From Thermoleptolyngbya sichuanensis A183 (GTDB taxonomy: Bacteria > Cyanobacteriota > Cyanobacteriia > Elainellales > Elainellaceae), in contig NZ_CP053661.1 of NCBI RefSeq assembly GCF_013177315.1, forward strand, positions 2,232,001 through 2,296,000: DNA of 64,000 nucleotides, in the 5' to 3' direction. Numbering within the stretch: position 1 is the stretch's first letter; every line of letters starts with the position of its first letter. Of the stretch, positions 44,137 through 50,850 are shown in pieces. Both the position numbers and the translations under genes were made by a program. The notes under the pieces are model-generated. The model had not been told where the DNA came from. It worked only from the letters and a program-made list of their open reading frames with translations, and did not search any database.

Positions 44137-45454
44137 CCTGACTGCCTGACACAAGTGGTTGAAAGAGTTGAGACCTCGTCAACAGAGGGAAAAGGTGAGC
44201 TGACATGAGACGCTGAAATTTGCGTCATCTCAGGGTCTGTATCATGCCAGCCACCACCTGCCTCTATGATCAAGTGCTGTCGTTATTGCGTCAATCCAGT
44301 AATGCCCGCGACCTGCGCCACCTCAAAGCGCTGGCGTGGATGGTGACGGCCCTGGTGTGCAGCGGTCGGTTGAGCCTGCCGCAGTGGGAAGCCTATGTGC
44401 CCAGTCGGGCCCGTCAGGCGCAAAGCACTGAACGCCGGTGGCAGCGCTTCCTAGGCAATCGCCGGGTGCGGGTCAAAAGTCTGTACGTGCCGCTGGTGCT
44501 AGCCGCCATCCATCGCTGGCAAGGTCGGCGGCTTTACCTGGCGCTCGATACGACGGTGTTGTGGAATCGCTACTGCAGGATTCACCTGACGGTTACCTGT
44601 TGCGGACGAGCGGTGCCGCTGCTGTGGCGGGTTTTGGAGCATCCCAGTGCCACCGTCAGCACGAAGCGATACCTCCCCATGCTGCGGTTAGCCCATCGGC
44701 TGTTGCAGTCGTACCCCGATGTGATGGTGTTAGCCGACCGCGGGTTTGCTAACCATGACCTGCTGGAGTGGCTAAGCCAAAGTCGCTGGCACTATTGTTT
44801 ACGCTTGCCCAGTGACGTAGTGGTGCAGGGTCCGCGCCGTCATCCTGTTAAGGTAGGCTATCTGTGGCCTCCCAAAGGTGAAGCTCGACTCTATGAAGGG
44901 GTGGGAATCTGGAGCGAGGGGCGCTGGCGCTGCAATTTGGTGCTGGCTCATGTCAAAGGCGTCGAGGAACCCTGGGCGGTCATCACTGATGAGTCTCCCT
45001 CCCTCAATACCCTGTGGCAATATGCTCTCCGCTTTCGAGTCGAGGAGCTTTTCCTCGATTCTAAATCTGGTGTCTTTGAGTTAGAAGCTTCCGGCATCCG
45101 CTCCGCTCCGGCTCTCGAACGCCTCTATCTGGTCGCGGCGATCGCTATCCTTGATGGCACGACCCAGGGCATGGCGGTGCAACTCGATGGGCTACGCTGC
45201 CAGGTTGACCCGCACTGGAGGCGAGGGATTAGCTATCTCAACATAGGTTTGCGCTGGCTCAAGGGTGCCGTCAATAAAGGGCGAACACTGCTTCAGCTGA
45301 TTGCCCTATTTACCGTTGACCCTGAACCCTGTTTTGCCTCTAAAAAAGCTGAAGCCCACTATTATGACCGCATTTGGTTTTCTAGAATTCAATCCTTGTG
45401 CTGCCAGCCGACACCCGGGCAGTCCGCATAAAAAGATGTGTCAGGCAGTCAGGG
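44137..45454 (+). mobile_element. Complete IS4-family element (1318 bp)
   Basis: Perfect 17-bp terminal inverted repeats: CCTGACTGCCTGACACA at 44137-44153 and its complement at 45438-45454. One transposase gene fills the interior. The 14-base stretch TGCCTGACACAAGT at the left end and AGATGTGTCAGGCAGTC at the right end are shared with family A MITEs, making this the likely autonomous parent. No clear target duplication is visible. Confidence 0.9.
44244..45431 (+). CDS. IS4-family DDE transposase
   Basis: 395 residues from the ATG at 44244 (a TTG at 44220 is in frame). DDE residues: LALDTTVLW (Asp), VMVLADRGFAN (Asp) and FRVEELFLDSKSGVF (Glu, in the Y/R-x2-E-x6-K arrangement of the IS4 family). 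The frame is unbroken and ends seven bases before the right inverted repeat, so it is probably active. Confidence 0.92.
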   Translation: MPATTCLYDQVLSLLRQSSNARDLRHLKALAWMVTALVCSGRLSLPQWEAYVPSRARQAQSTERRWQRFLGNRRVRVKSLYVPLVLAAIHRWQGRRLYLALDTTVLWNRYCRIHLTVTCCGRAVPLLWRVLEHPSATVSTKRYLPMLRLAHRLLQSYPDVMVLADRGFANHDLLEWLSQSRWHYCLRLPSDVVVQGPRRHPVKVGYLWPPKGEARLYEGVGIWSEGRWRCNLVLAHVKGVEEPWAVITDESPSLNTLWQYALRFRVEELFLDSKSGVFELEASGIRSAPALERLYLVAAIAILDGTTQGMAVQLDGLRCQVDPHWRRGISYLNIGLRWLKGAVNKGRTLLQLIALFTVDPEPCFASKKAEAHYYDRIWFSRIQSLCCQPTPGQSA

Positions 45455-45635
45455 TTACAGGTGTAATGTTGAACTGTTTCCGAATGTCATCTAAATGATC
45501 CTTCCTGAAATAGTAATAAATTTGATTCCCAATAGGAATGGTGTGATCGGGGATTAACTTTCCGGTCTGCACCCAGTTCTTCACCACGTTATCGCCAACG
45601 CCTAATTCAGACTCTAGCTCACGAGTTTGATATAG
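45437..45635 (-). pseudogene. Helix-turn-helix protein remnant trapped between two IS elements
   Basis: On the minus strand the frame reads YQTRELESELGVGDNVVKNW, then VQTGKLIPDHTIPIGNQIYY and KDHLDDIRKQFNITPV, and stops within the IS4-element end. The pattern (ELGVGDNVVKNWVQTGKL) looks like a winged or MerR/excisionase-type DNA-binding domain. The N-terminus is lost at the IS630-family element and the C-terminus runs into the IS4 inverted repeat. The parental gene is not recognised. Confidence 0.5.
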
Positions 45636-45637
45636 CC

Positions 45638-46195
45638 CTACGCAGTCACGTTAGGGCATTCTCTAAAAGCAGCATCAACACAATCGCGAAAGTTATCAAA
45701 CTCATCCCAGCGTTGCCGCATCCAATTCTTCAGCACAAACCACCAATGCTCAATCTCGTTCAAGTCTGGGGAATAAGGGGGTAAATACCAAATCTCACAC
45801 CCTGCTTGAGCCACGATCTCTTCAATGGTTTGAGAATGATGGAAACTGGCATTGTCAATCACAATCACATCTCCCGCTCGCAGTTGGGGGACTAAGCACT
45901 CCTCCAACCCCCTCTCCACTAAATCCCGGTTGCACGAGCCAGCAAAGGTCATTGGCGCAAAGAGGCTGTTCTCTCGTAAGGCCGCAATCCAACTGACTCG
46001 TTCGGTGCGTTTTCCTGATTTAAGCCCATAGAAGCGGTCTCCAACCTCGCAGTAGCCGTAGGGATAAACGTCTCGATGATCAATGCCTGCTTCATCGACA
46101 TAGACAACCTGATGCGGCAGCTTACTCCTCAAGCGCTCTTGAAACTCTTGTCGCTTCAGGTCGTCTCGTTCCCGATAGCCATAGGTCTTTTTTTT
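45638..46195 (-). CDS. IS630-family transposase, second frame (DDE part)
   Basis: Entered by frameshift from the first frame. Motifs: VVYVDEAGID (first Asp), VIVIDNASFHHS (second Asp) and YSPDLNEIEHWWFVLKNWMR (third acid, Glu) of the IS630/Tc1 superfamily. Length and motif spacing are normal, so a fused OrfAB could be active. Confidence 0.82.
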   Translation of the reverse strand, partial: KKKTYGYRERDDLKRQEFQERLRSKLPHQVVYVDEAGIDHRDVYPYGYCEVGDRFYGLKSGKRTERVSWIAALRENSLFAPMTFAGSCNRDLVERGLEECLVPQLRAGDVIVIDNASFHHSQTIEEIVAQAGCEIWYLPPYSPDLNEIEHWWFVLKNWMRQRWDEFDNFRDCVDAAFRECPNVTA

Positions 46196-46497
46196 CGACT
46201 AAACCCAATCTTTCGCAAGGCTCGACTGATGTCCTGCTGTGTCACATTATCCCCCCACAGGGTTGCCAGTCTCGCTTGGGTCTGATCCCCATGCTGCTTG
46301 ACAAACTCACGAAAGCGCGACCAGTCGGTAATCTTATGCCGATTTCCTCGCTGAAACCCAGTCATCGCTCGGCAATCTCCCGTTTCTTTTTCCCGTTTCA
46401 ACCACAGGTCTAAGGTATTGCGACTGATGTTGAACATTCGACAGACATCAACTTTGCGGTGACCTTGTTTCACGGCTTCAATCGCTTTGCAACGCAA
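46156..46497 (-). CDS. IS630-family transposase, first frame (helix-turn-helix part)
   Basis: 113 residues with the N-terminal HTH typical of IS630 (GHRKVDVCRMFNISRNTLDLWLKREKE). It ends soon after an A8 run (complement of T8 near 46189-46196), where a -1 shift would enter the second frame at KKTYGYRERDDL. In front of it, an ATG (about 46519, MPAPL) is out of frame by one base across a run of five C, while the frame itself reads PYSYDLRCKAIEA; so either a TTG is used or the C run carries an indel. Confidence 0.78.
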   Translation of the reverse strand: MRCKAIEAVKQGHRKVDVCRMFNISRNTLDLWLKREKETGDCRAMTGFQRGNRHKITDWSRFREFVKQHGDQTQARLATLWGDNVTQQDISRALRKIGFSRKKRPMAIGNETT

Positions 46498-46637
46498 GTC
46501 GTAGCTGTAAGGGGGCGGGCATAGGTGTTCCTAAACTCTCCTGATGGCTCTATGATAACGTCCTAACCCAAATACGTAGTGCTATAAAATCCAAAATCTA
46601 AAATCGATACCAAAGGCACTCAGAAAGTCAATCAGCA

Positions 46638-46994
46638 ATGGCACTCCAGGTCTACGGAATTCCTAACTGCGGAACTTGCAAAAAGGCGATCGCCTGGCTC
46701 GATCGCAACGCAGTCGAGTACGAGTTCATCAACACCAAAGAAACCCCACCCACCCAAGCGCAAATTGAGGACTGGATCGCGACATTGGGGTCAAAGCCGA
46801 TGCGAAACACTTCAGGGCAGTCCTACCGGGCGCTGGGCGAGAAAAAAGACACCTGGGACGACGCAGACTGGGCCAAAGCCTTTGCCGCAGATGCCATGCT
46901 GCTAAAGCGACCGCTGTTTGTGAAAGACGGCAAGGCCGTGATGGTGGGATTCAAGGCGGCGGAGGCCGTGGTGAAGGAGACGCTGGGCGTGTAG
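46638..46994 (+). CDS. Spx/ArsC-like thioredoxin-fold protein
   Basis: 118 residues, arsenate-reductase/Spx/MgsR family. PNCGTCKKAIAWLD carries a CxxC active site (Cys11 and Cys14) like Spx; the RPLFVKDGKAVMVGF block near 91-105 holds the family Arg. In cyanobacteria these proteins are usually annotated as arsenate reductase-like; with CxxC a redox-regulatory role is equally possible. Confidence 0.9.
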   Translation: MALQVYGIPNCGTCKKAIAWLDRNAVEYEFINTKETPPTQAQIEDWIATLGSKPMRNTSGQSYRALGEKKDTWDDADWAKAFAADAMLLKRPLFVKDGKAVMVGFKAAEAVVKETLGV

Positions 46995-47141
46995 GAGCGT
47001 GATGGAAGAACGTTACGAGACGCGATGTGCAACTTTCAATCTGCCCTCATCCCCTGCCCCCTTCTCCCGACTTGGGAGAAGGAGAGCAAGAGAGGGTTGA
47101 AGTCCCTCTCCCGCTCTGTGCTTCTTCATCTCCACACCCCG

Positions 47142-47774
47142 TTACCCCTCTTTTCCCATCGCTTTGATATCCACGCTGCGCCACAGATACCAAGCGGCGA
47201 TCGTGCGGTAGGGTCGCCACGGTTCGGCGATTTGCAGCATGGTGTTCTTGTTGGGCAGGTCGGGCAGGCTGTAGAGCAAGCGCATTCCGTTGCGAATGCC
47301 CAAGTCGTCTACAGGCAGCACGTCCCAGCGGTGCAGCCGAAAGATCAACAGCATTTCCGCAGTCCATTTGCCAATGCCCTTGACTTGGGTCAGCGTGCGG
47401 ATAATTGCATCAGCCTCCAGTTGCTCCAGATCCTCTAGGCTGGGCAGCCCGTCCAGCACTTTTTGCGCCAGGTCTTTGACGTACAGCGTCTTGGCGCGAG
47501 ATAGCCCCGCACCCCGCAACACCTCGTCCGGCGTAGCCAGAATTTCGGCAGCCGTGGGGTGCGGCGTGTGGGGATAGAGTGCCAAAAAGCGGCGGTGAAT
47601 GGTGCCTGCGGCTTTGCCGGAAAGCTGCTGGTAAATGATGGATTCCGCTAGAGATTCCAGCAAATCGCCTGTCTGCCGATCGTGCCAGAGGGTGCAGGGG
47701 CCGCTGCGCTCGATTGTCGCTGCCAGGATGGGATCAGCCGCTTGCAAATGGGCGATCGCCCTTGAATAGTCCAT
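47142..47774 (-). CDS. alkA: DNA-3-methyladenine glycosylase II (HhH-GPD)
   Basis: 210 residues. Helix-hairpin-helix VKGIGKWTAEMLLIF (about 131-145) and the catalytic Asp in LPVDDLGIRNG mark an HhH-GPD glycosylase that excises alkylated purines. IIYQQLSGKAAGTI is the family N-terminal block. No iron-sulfur cysteine cluster is present, as expected for AlkA. Confidence 0.92.
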   Translation of the reverse strand: MDYSRAIAHLQAADPILAATIERSGPCTLWHDRQTGDLLESLAESIIYQQLSGKAAGTIHRRFLALYPHTPHPTAAEILATPDEVLRGAGLSRAKTLYVKDLAQKVLDGLPSLEDLEQLEADAIIRTLTQVKGIGKWTAEMLLIFRLHRWDVLPVDDLGIRNGMRLLYSLPDLPNKNTMLQIAEPWRPYRTIAAWYLWRSVDIKAMGKEG

Positions 47775-47821
47775 CTATATTCCTCTTTGGATTATCCCTC
47801 CTCGAATTCTCAATAAGGAAA

Positions 47822-47940
47822 GGGCACCTCGAAAAATTCAGATCCTCTTGAGAATAGCTACGAAAAAACAAGGTTTCCAGGCTCCTAAAATTCTCAATCA
47901 GGCAATTAATCGAGGTGCCCGGAAATTAATTGAGGTGCCC
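47822..47940. mobile_element. MITE-like inverted repeat (family D)
   Basis: GGGCACCTCGA at 47822-47832 is mirrored by TCGAGGTGCCC ending at 47920, and a further AATTGAGGTGCCC ends at 47940. The interior has the pair CTTGAGAAT and ATTCTCAA. About 100-120 bp, non-coding, between alkA and a small gene. Only one copy is seen in the window. Confidence 0.55.
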
Positions 47941-47945
47941 TACAG

Positions 47946-48458
47946 CTAATTCGTACTGGATTTCTTCGCTACGTAACGATACTGCAAATCAACCCAGTTT
48001 CTTTCTGGCCATGTGATTAAAACTTGACCGCCTTCAATAGGTATCTTTACTCTCATATCTCTACTCTTGTCATAAAGAGTAATGAAATCTGAGTCTCGCG
48101 CAATCTCTTTGAAGGTATTAATCTCTTTACCAAACTCATTTTCTTCTTTCCAGACCACATCAGAAACACGAAAGAATGCCCTTGTTTTGCCATCTTCCTC
48201 ATACTCGTACCTCTCTGAAGGGAATGGCGTTTTGGATACATTTTCTTTATTCTGTGGCTGATTCAGTTGTGGATTCGGAGATGACAAGCTCAAAGAGCTT
48301 TTTGTTTCGGGCACTGCTTCAAAAGGCAGTTTCTCCCAGATAGTGCTGCTGTCTTTAACGATAGTCGCTAAAGATGTGGTTACAACAGCTAAGGCTCCTA
48401 ACAATCCGCCTACTTTAATTAAGACATTTGATTTCTGAACCAACTCTTTATCTGACAT
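47946..48458 (-). CDS. Single-pass membrane protein of unknown function
   Basis: 170 residues from the ATG at 48458 (in frame from 48467). One membrane helix (about 14-37, VGGLLGALAVVTTSLATIV), a Ser/Pro/Gln-rich linker and a soluble C-terminal domain with VLITWPERNWVDLQYR near the end. Low GC content compared with neighbours suggests horizontal origin. I do not recognise it. It is surrounded by mobile DNA. Confidence 0.65.
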   Translation of the reverse strand: MSDKELVQKSNVLIKVGGLLGALAVVTTSLATIVKDSSTIWEKLPFEAVPETKSSLSLSSPNPQLNQPQNKENVSKTPFPSERYEYEEDGKTRAFFRVSDVVWKEENEFGKEINTFKEIARDSDFITLYDKSRDMRVKIPIEGGQVLITWPERNWVDLQYRYVAKKSSTN

Positions 48459-48554
48459 AGGTTGCACTCCTGGAAAGTAAGGGTTGGGCTAATAGCTTCT
48501 GAGAAAGCTACAAACACAAGGCTTTTGATTTCGGACAGATAATGTGCTAGCTTC

Positions 48555-48730
48555 CTGACACCTGACTGCCTGACAAATCGCGGGAAACCCTTAATTTCTC
48601 GTGGCAAGTATCAGTCTGAAGACCCCTTCAGCCAAGCCTTCCATCTCTAGCTCAAGGAGATTAGTTTCGGTTCTAAATCTCTAAATCAATGTATTTTCTG
48701 GGCTTTCGAGACTTATGTCAGGCAACCAGC
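48555..48730 (-). mobile_element. MITE family A, diverged copy
   Basis: Starts CCTGACTGCCTGACAAATCG and ends TTATGTCAGGCAACCAG; the interior follows the family A plan (GGGAAACCCTTAATTTCTCG, TTTTCTGGGCTTTCGAGACT) but with many substitutions, so it is an old copy. Confidence 0.75.
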
Positions 48731-48905
48731 TTATACACTTGCGATAAGTTCTTTGGGTTTTGGACGAGGGTGTATCCCACTTTTGTAACCCTCACCCTAA
48801 ATTCCTCTCCCAAAGCGGGAGAAGGACTTCCAATCCGGCTCCCCTTCTCCTAAAAAGGGAGAAGGGGCTGGGGGATGAGGGCAAACTTGCACAACCCAGC
48901 TATAT
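48731..48905. other. Composite of repeat fragments
   Basis: A fragment of repeat family C (ACACTTGCGATAAGTTCTTT onward to about 48768) is followed by a G/A-rich palindromic repeat: CCTCTCCCAAAGCGGGAGAAGG and CCCTTCTCCTAAAAAGGGAG. A similar palindrome lies at 47040-47110. No gene. Confidence 0.55.
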
Positions 48906-48988
48906 CAGGAAGAATCTATGATTCCCAATCAGAAGAAACTACGATTCCACAGGGTGCATCCCAGTTATGCAATGAGTAGAAGTGCTTA

Positions 48989-49279
48989 GTGCAGATTAAG
49001 GGCAGACGCCGTAGGCTCAGAGCAGTTGCTCTAAGGATAGTTGAAGCGATGGATGCCACCAAGGAAGCCCAAATCAAAGCCCATGCACTGGCGTTAGCGG
49101 AGTTGCTTTACGACGAGACAGACCCTGAACAAGTCAAAACATTGGCCGGGATCGAAGTCGCCGTTCGTGACCACCCACTGGAGTATGTGGGGCCTGAGAT
49201 CGGAAATTTTTTATCTGCACAAGCAGCGGCACAAGCTCTGGGCGAAAGCGGCACATCCAGAGTATCGTCGGACGCTTAA
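48989..49279 (+). CDS. ISKra4 transposase, first frame
   Basis: 96 residues from a GTG. It reads through EIGNFLSAQAAA and then stops. The slippery run AAATTTTTT at 49204-49212 lies in it; a -1 shift there enters the frame FICTSSGTSSGRKRHIQSIV, which matches the expected continuation of ISKra4 transposases. I infer programmed frameshifting rather than decay. Confidence 0.78.
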   Translation: MQIKGRRRRLRAVALRIVEAMDATKEAQIKAHALALAELLYDETDPEQVKTLAGIEVAVRDHPLEYVGPEIGNFLSAQAAAQALGESGTSRVSSDA

Positions 49280-50109
49280 GTCTGAGTCAGCGCCAGAGCC
49301 AGCGGCTTAAGGTCAAGGCCCGCACCCAGTGGAGTCCTCAGGTTGAGACGTGCTGCTTGCTGCTGAGTGCCAACGAAGCCTATGCGCGAGCTGCCGACGA
49401 TATCGCTGTGCTCACCGGGGTGTGCGTGTCAGGGAGTACCCAGCAACGGCTGGTGCATCGTCAAGACCTAGAGCCACCAGCGGTGGACAGCGGGGTTAAG
49501 GAAATGAGCTTAGACGGGGGCAAAGTCCGTCTGCGGACTCCTCAGGGGCAGCCCTGCCAGTGGCGCGATTACAAGGGGGTAAACCTGCATCAGTGCAGCA
49601 TTAGCGCCTTCTACAAAGACAACGACAGCTTGGTCAACTGGCTCAACCAGCAGCCCTTAGCGCATCCCCTCGTTTGTCTTGGGGATGGTCACGACGGCAT
49701 CTGGAACCTGTTTTCACAGATCGGGCATCGCAGCGAGCGCCTTGAGATCTTGGACTGGTACCACCTGATGGAGAATTTGGGTAACGTGGGTGGGTCTCAA
49801 CAGCGTCTTGATGCCGTCGAAGCCTGCTTGTGGCAAGGGGATGTGGATGGGGCGGTTAGGCTATTCGACGACTGGTCCCATGAGCGGGTAGACCAGTTTA
49901 TCGGCTATCTGGCTAAGCATCGGCTCCGTATCGTTAACTACAGCTACTACCAAGCTGAGGGGATTTCAATTGGCTCGGGTGCCGTGGAGTCGACTATCAA
50001 GCAAATTGGTAGGCGGGTGAAAATTTCAGGCGCTCAGTGGAAGGAAGACAACGTTCCACAAGTCCTTCGCCATCGCTGCGCTTATCTCAATGGTCAATTC
50101 TCATCCTGA
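49212..50109 (+). CDS. ISKra4 transposase, second frame (DDE part)
   Basis: The frame opens before the slippery run and continues without a stop to 50109. Family motifs: MSLDGGKVRLRTPQGQ (first Asp), CLGDGHDGIWNL (second Asp) and IGSGAVESTIKQIGRR (Glu). All catalytic residues are present. Translated alone, the first start would be near 49357. Confidence 0.82.
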
Positions 50110-50234
50110 GTCTTGTAAGACTGGGATGCACCCATTCCACAGCTTCTCGTCGCAGTGGCTCCGATATCTGTTGGCACTTTTGTGAAAGACTGACACTTGG
50201 TGAAGTTACTCCGTAAATCATTCCCTGCATCACC

Positions 50235-50726
50235 ATGAACCTCCCCACCTGGATCACCGTTTCTCGGCTGCTGGGCGTGCCGCTGCTGCTGGTGCTGCTG
50301 CAAAATCCCACCGGGCGATCGCGCTGGATTGCCCTGGCGATTTTTCTGGTTGCGGCGGGAACCGACTGGCTAGACGGCTATCTGGCCCGCAAGCTGAACC
50401 AGGTAACGGATTTGGGCAAATTTCTCGATCCGCTGGTAGACAAGCTGCTGGTGCTGGCTCCGCTGCTGATGCTAATCCAGCTTGGGCAGGTTCCTGCCTG
50501 GGCGGTGTTTCTGATTTTGGCGCGAGAACTGGCGATCGCCGGATGGCGCGTCAGCCAAACCACCATCTCTGGCGCAAATGTCTGGGGCAAGCTAAAAACC
50601 GTCAGCCAGATTGCGGCGATCGCCCTCCTAATCTGTCCGCCGACGATGGATACCCCCGCAGCGGCGATCGCCTTTTGGCTGTCCGTCGGGCTGACGCTGG
50701 TGTCTGGCGCAATTTATGTGCGGTGA
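50235..50726 (+). CDS. pgsA: CDP-diacylglycerol-glycerol-3-phosphate phosphatidyltransferase
   Basis: 163 residues, membrane enzyme committing CDP-diacylglycerol to phosphatidylglycerol, an essential thylakoid lipid. The CDP-alcohol phosphotransferase motif is complete: DWLDGYLARKLNQVTDLGKF followed by LDPLVDK (D-G-x2-A-R-x8-G-x3-D-x3-D). It is shorter than many PgsA (about 180) but complete. An ISKra4 element has inserted 101 bases upstream of its ATG. Confidence 0.94.
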   Translation: MNLPTWITVSRLLGVPLLLVLLQNPTGRSRWIALAIFLVAAGTDWLDGYLARKLNQVTDLGKFLDPLVDKLLVLAPLLMLIQLGQVPAWAVFLILARELAIAGWRVSQTTISGANVWGKLKTVSQIAAIALLICPPTMDTPAAAIAFWLSVGLTLVSGAIYVR

Positions 50727-50850
50727 GGGCTTGAGAGAGCGGATGAGCCTTAATCCCGAACTTGTCTCTGCCGAACTGAAACTCGGTAGGGCGATCGCCT
50801 AAACTATGCCTTAAAGTTTATTAAGCTTCCCCCATCCTCTCGCCCCGCCC

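Larger units (their letters stand above)
45636..46530 (-). mobile_element. IS630-family insertion sequence
   Basis: Contains two overlapping transposase frames on the minus strand (46156-46497 and 45638-46132). Exact ends are not resolved: no perfect inverted repeat was found by eye, so boundaries are approximate. It interrupts a helix-turn-helix gene remnant on its left. Confidence 0.75.
48952..50133 (+). mobile_element. Complete ISKra4-family element (1182 bp)
   Basis: Inverted repeats GGGTGCATCCCAGT (48952-48965) and ACTGGGATGCACCC (50120-50133), flanked by the 8-bp direct repeat ATTCCACA at 48944-48951 and 50134-50141. It encodes a two-frame transposase and sits 101 bases upstream of the pgsA start. 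Confidence 0.93.

Noticed and set aside
47040-47110. Possible RNA gene from a strong palindrome
   Set aside because: CTTCTCCCGACTTGGGAGAAGG is a widespread palindromic repeat type, with a relative at 48795-48880; no other RNA feature accompanies it.
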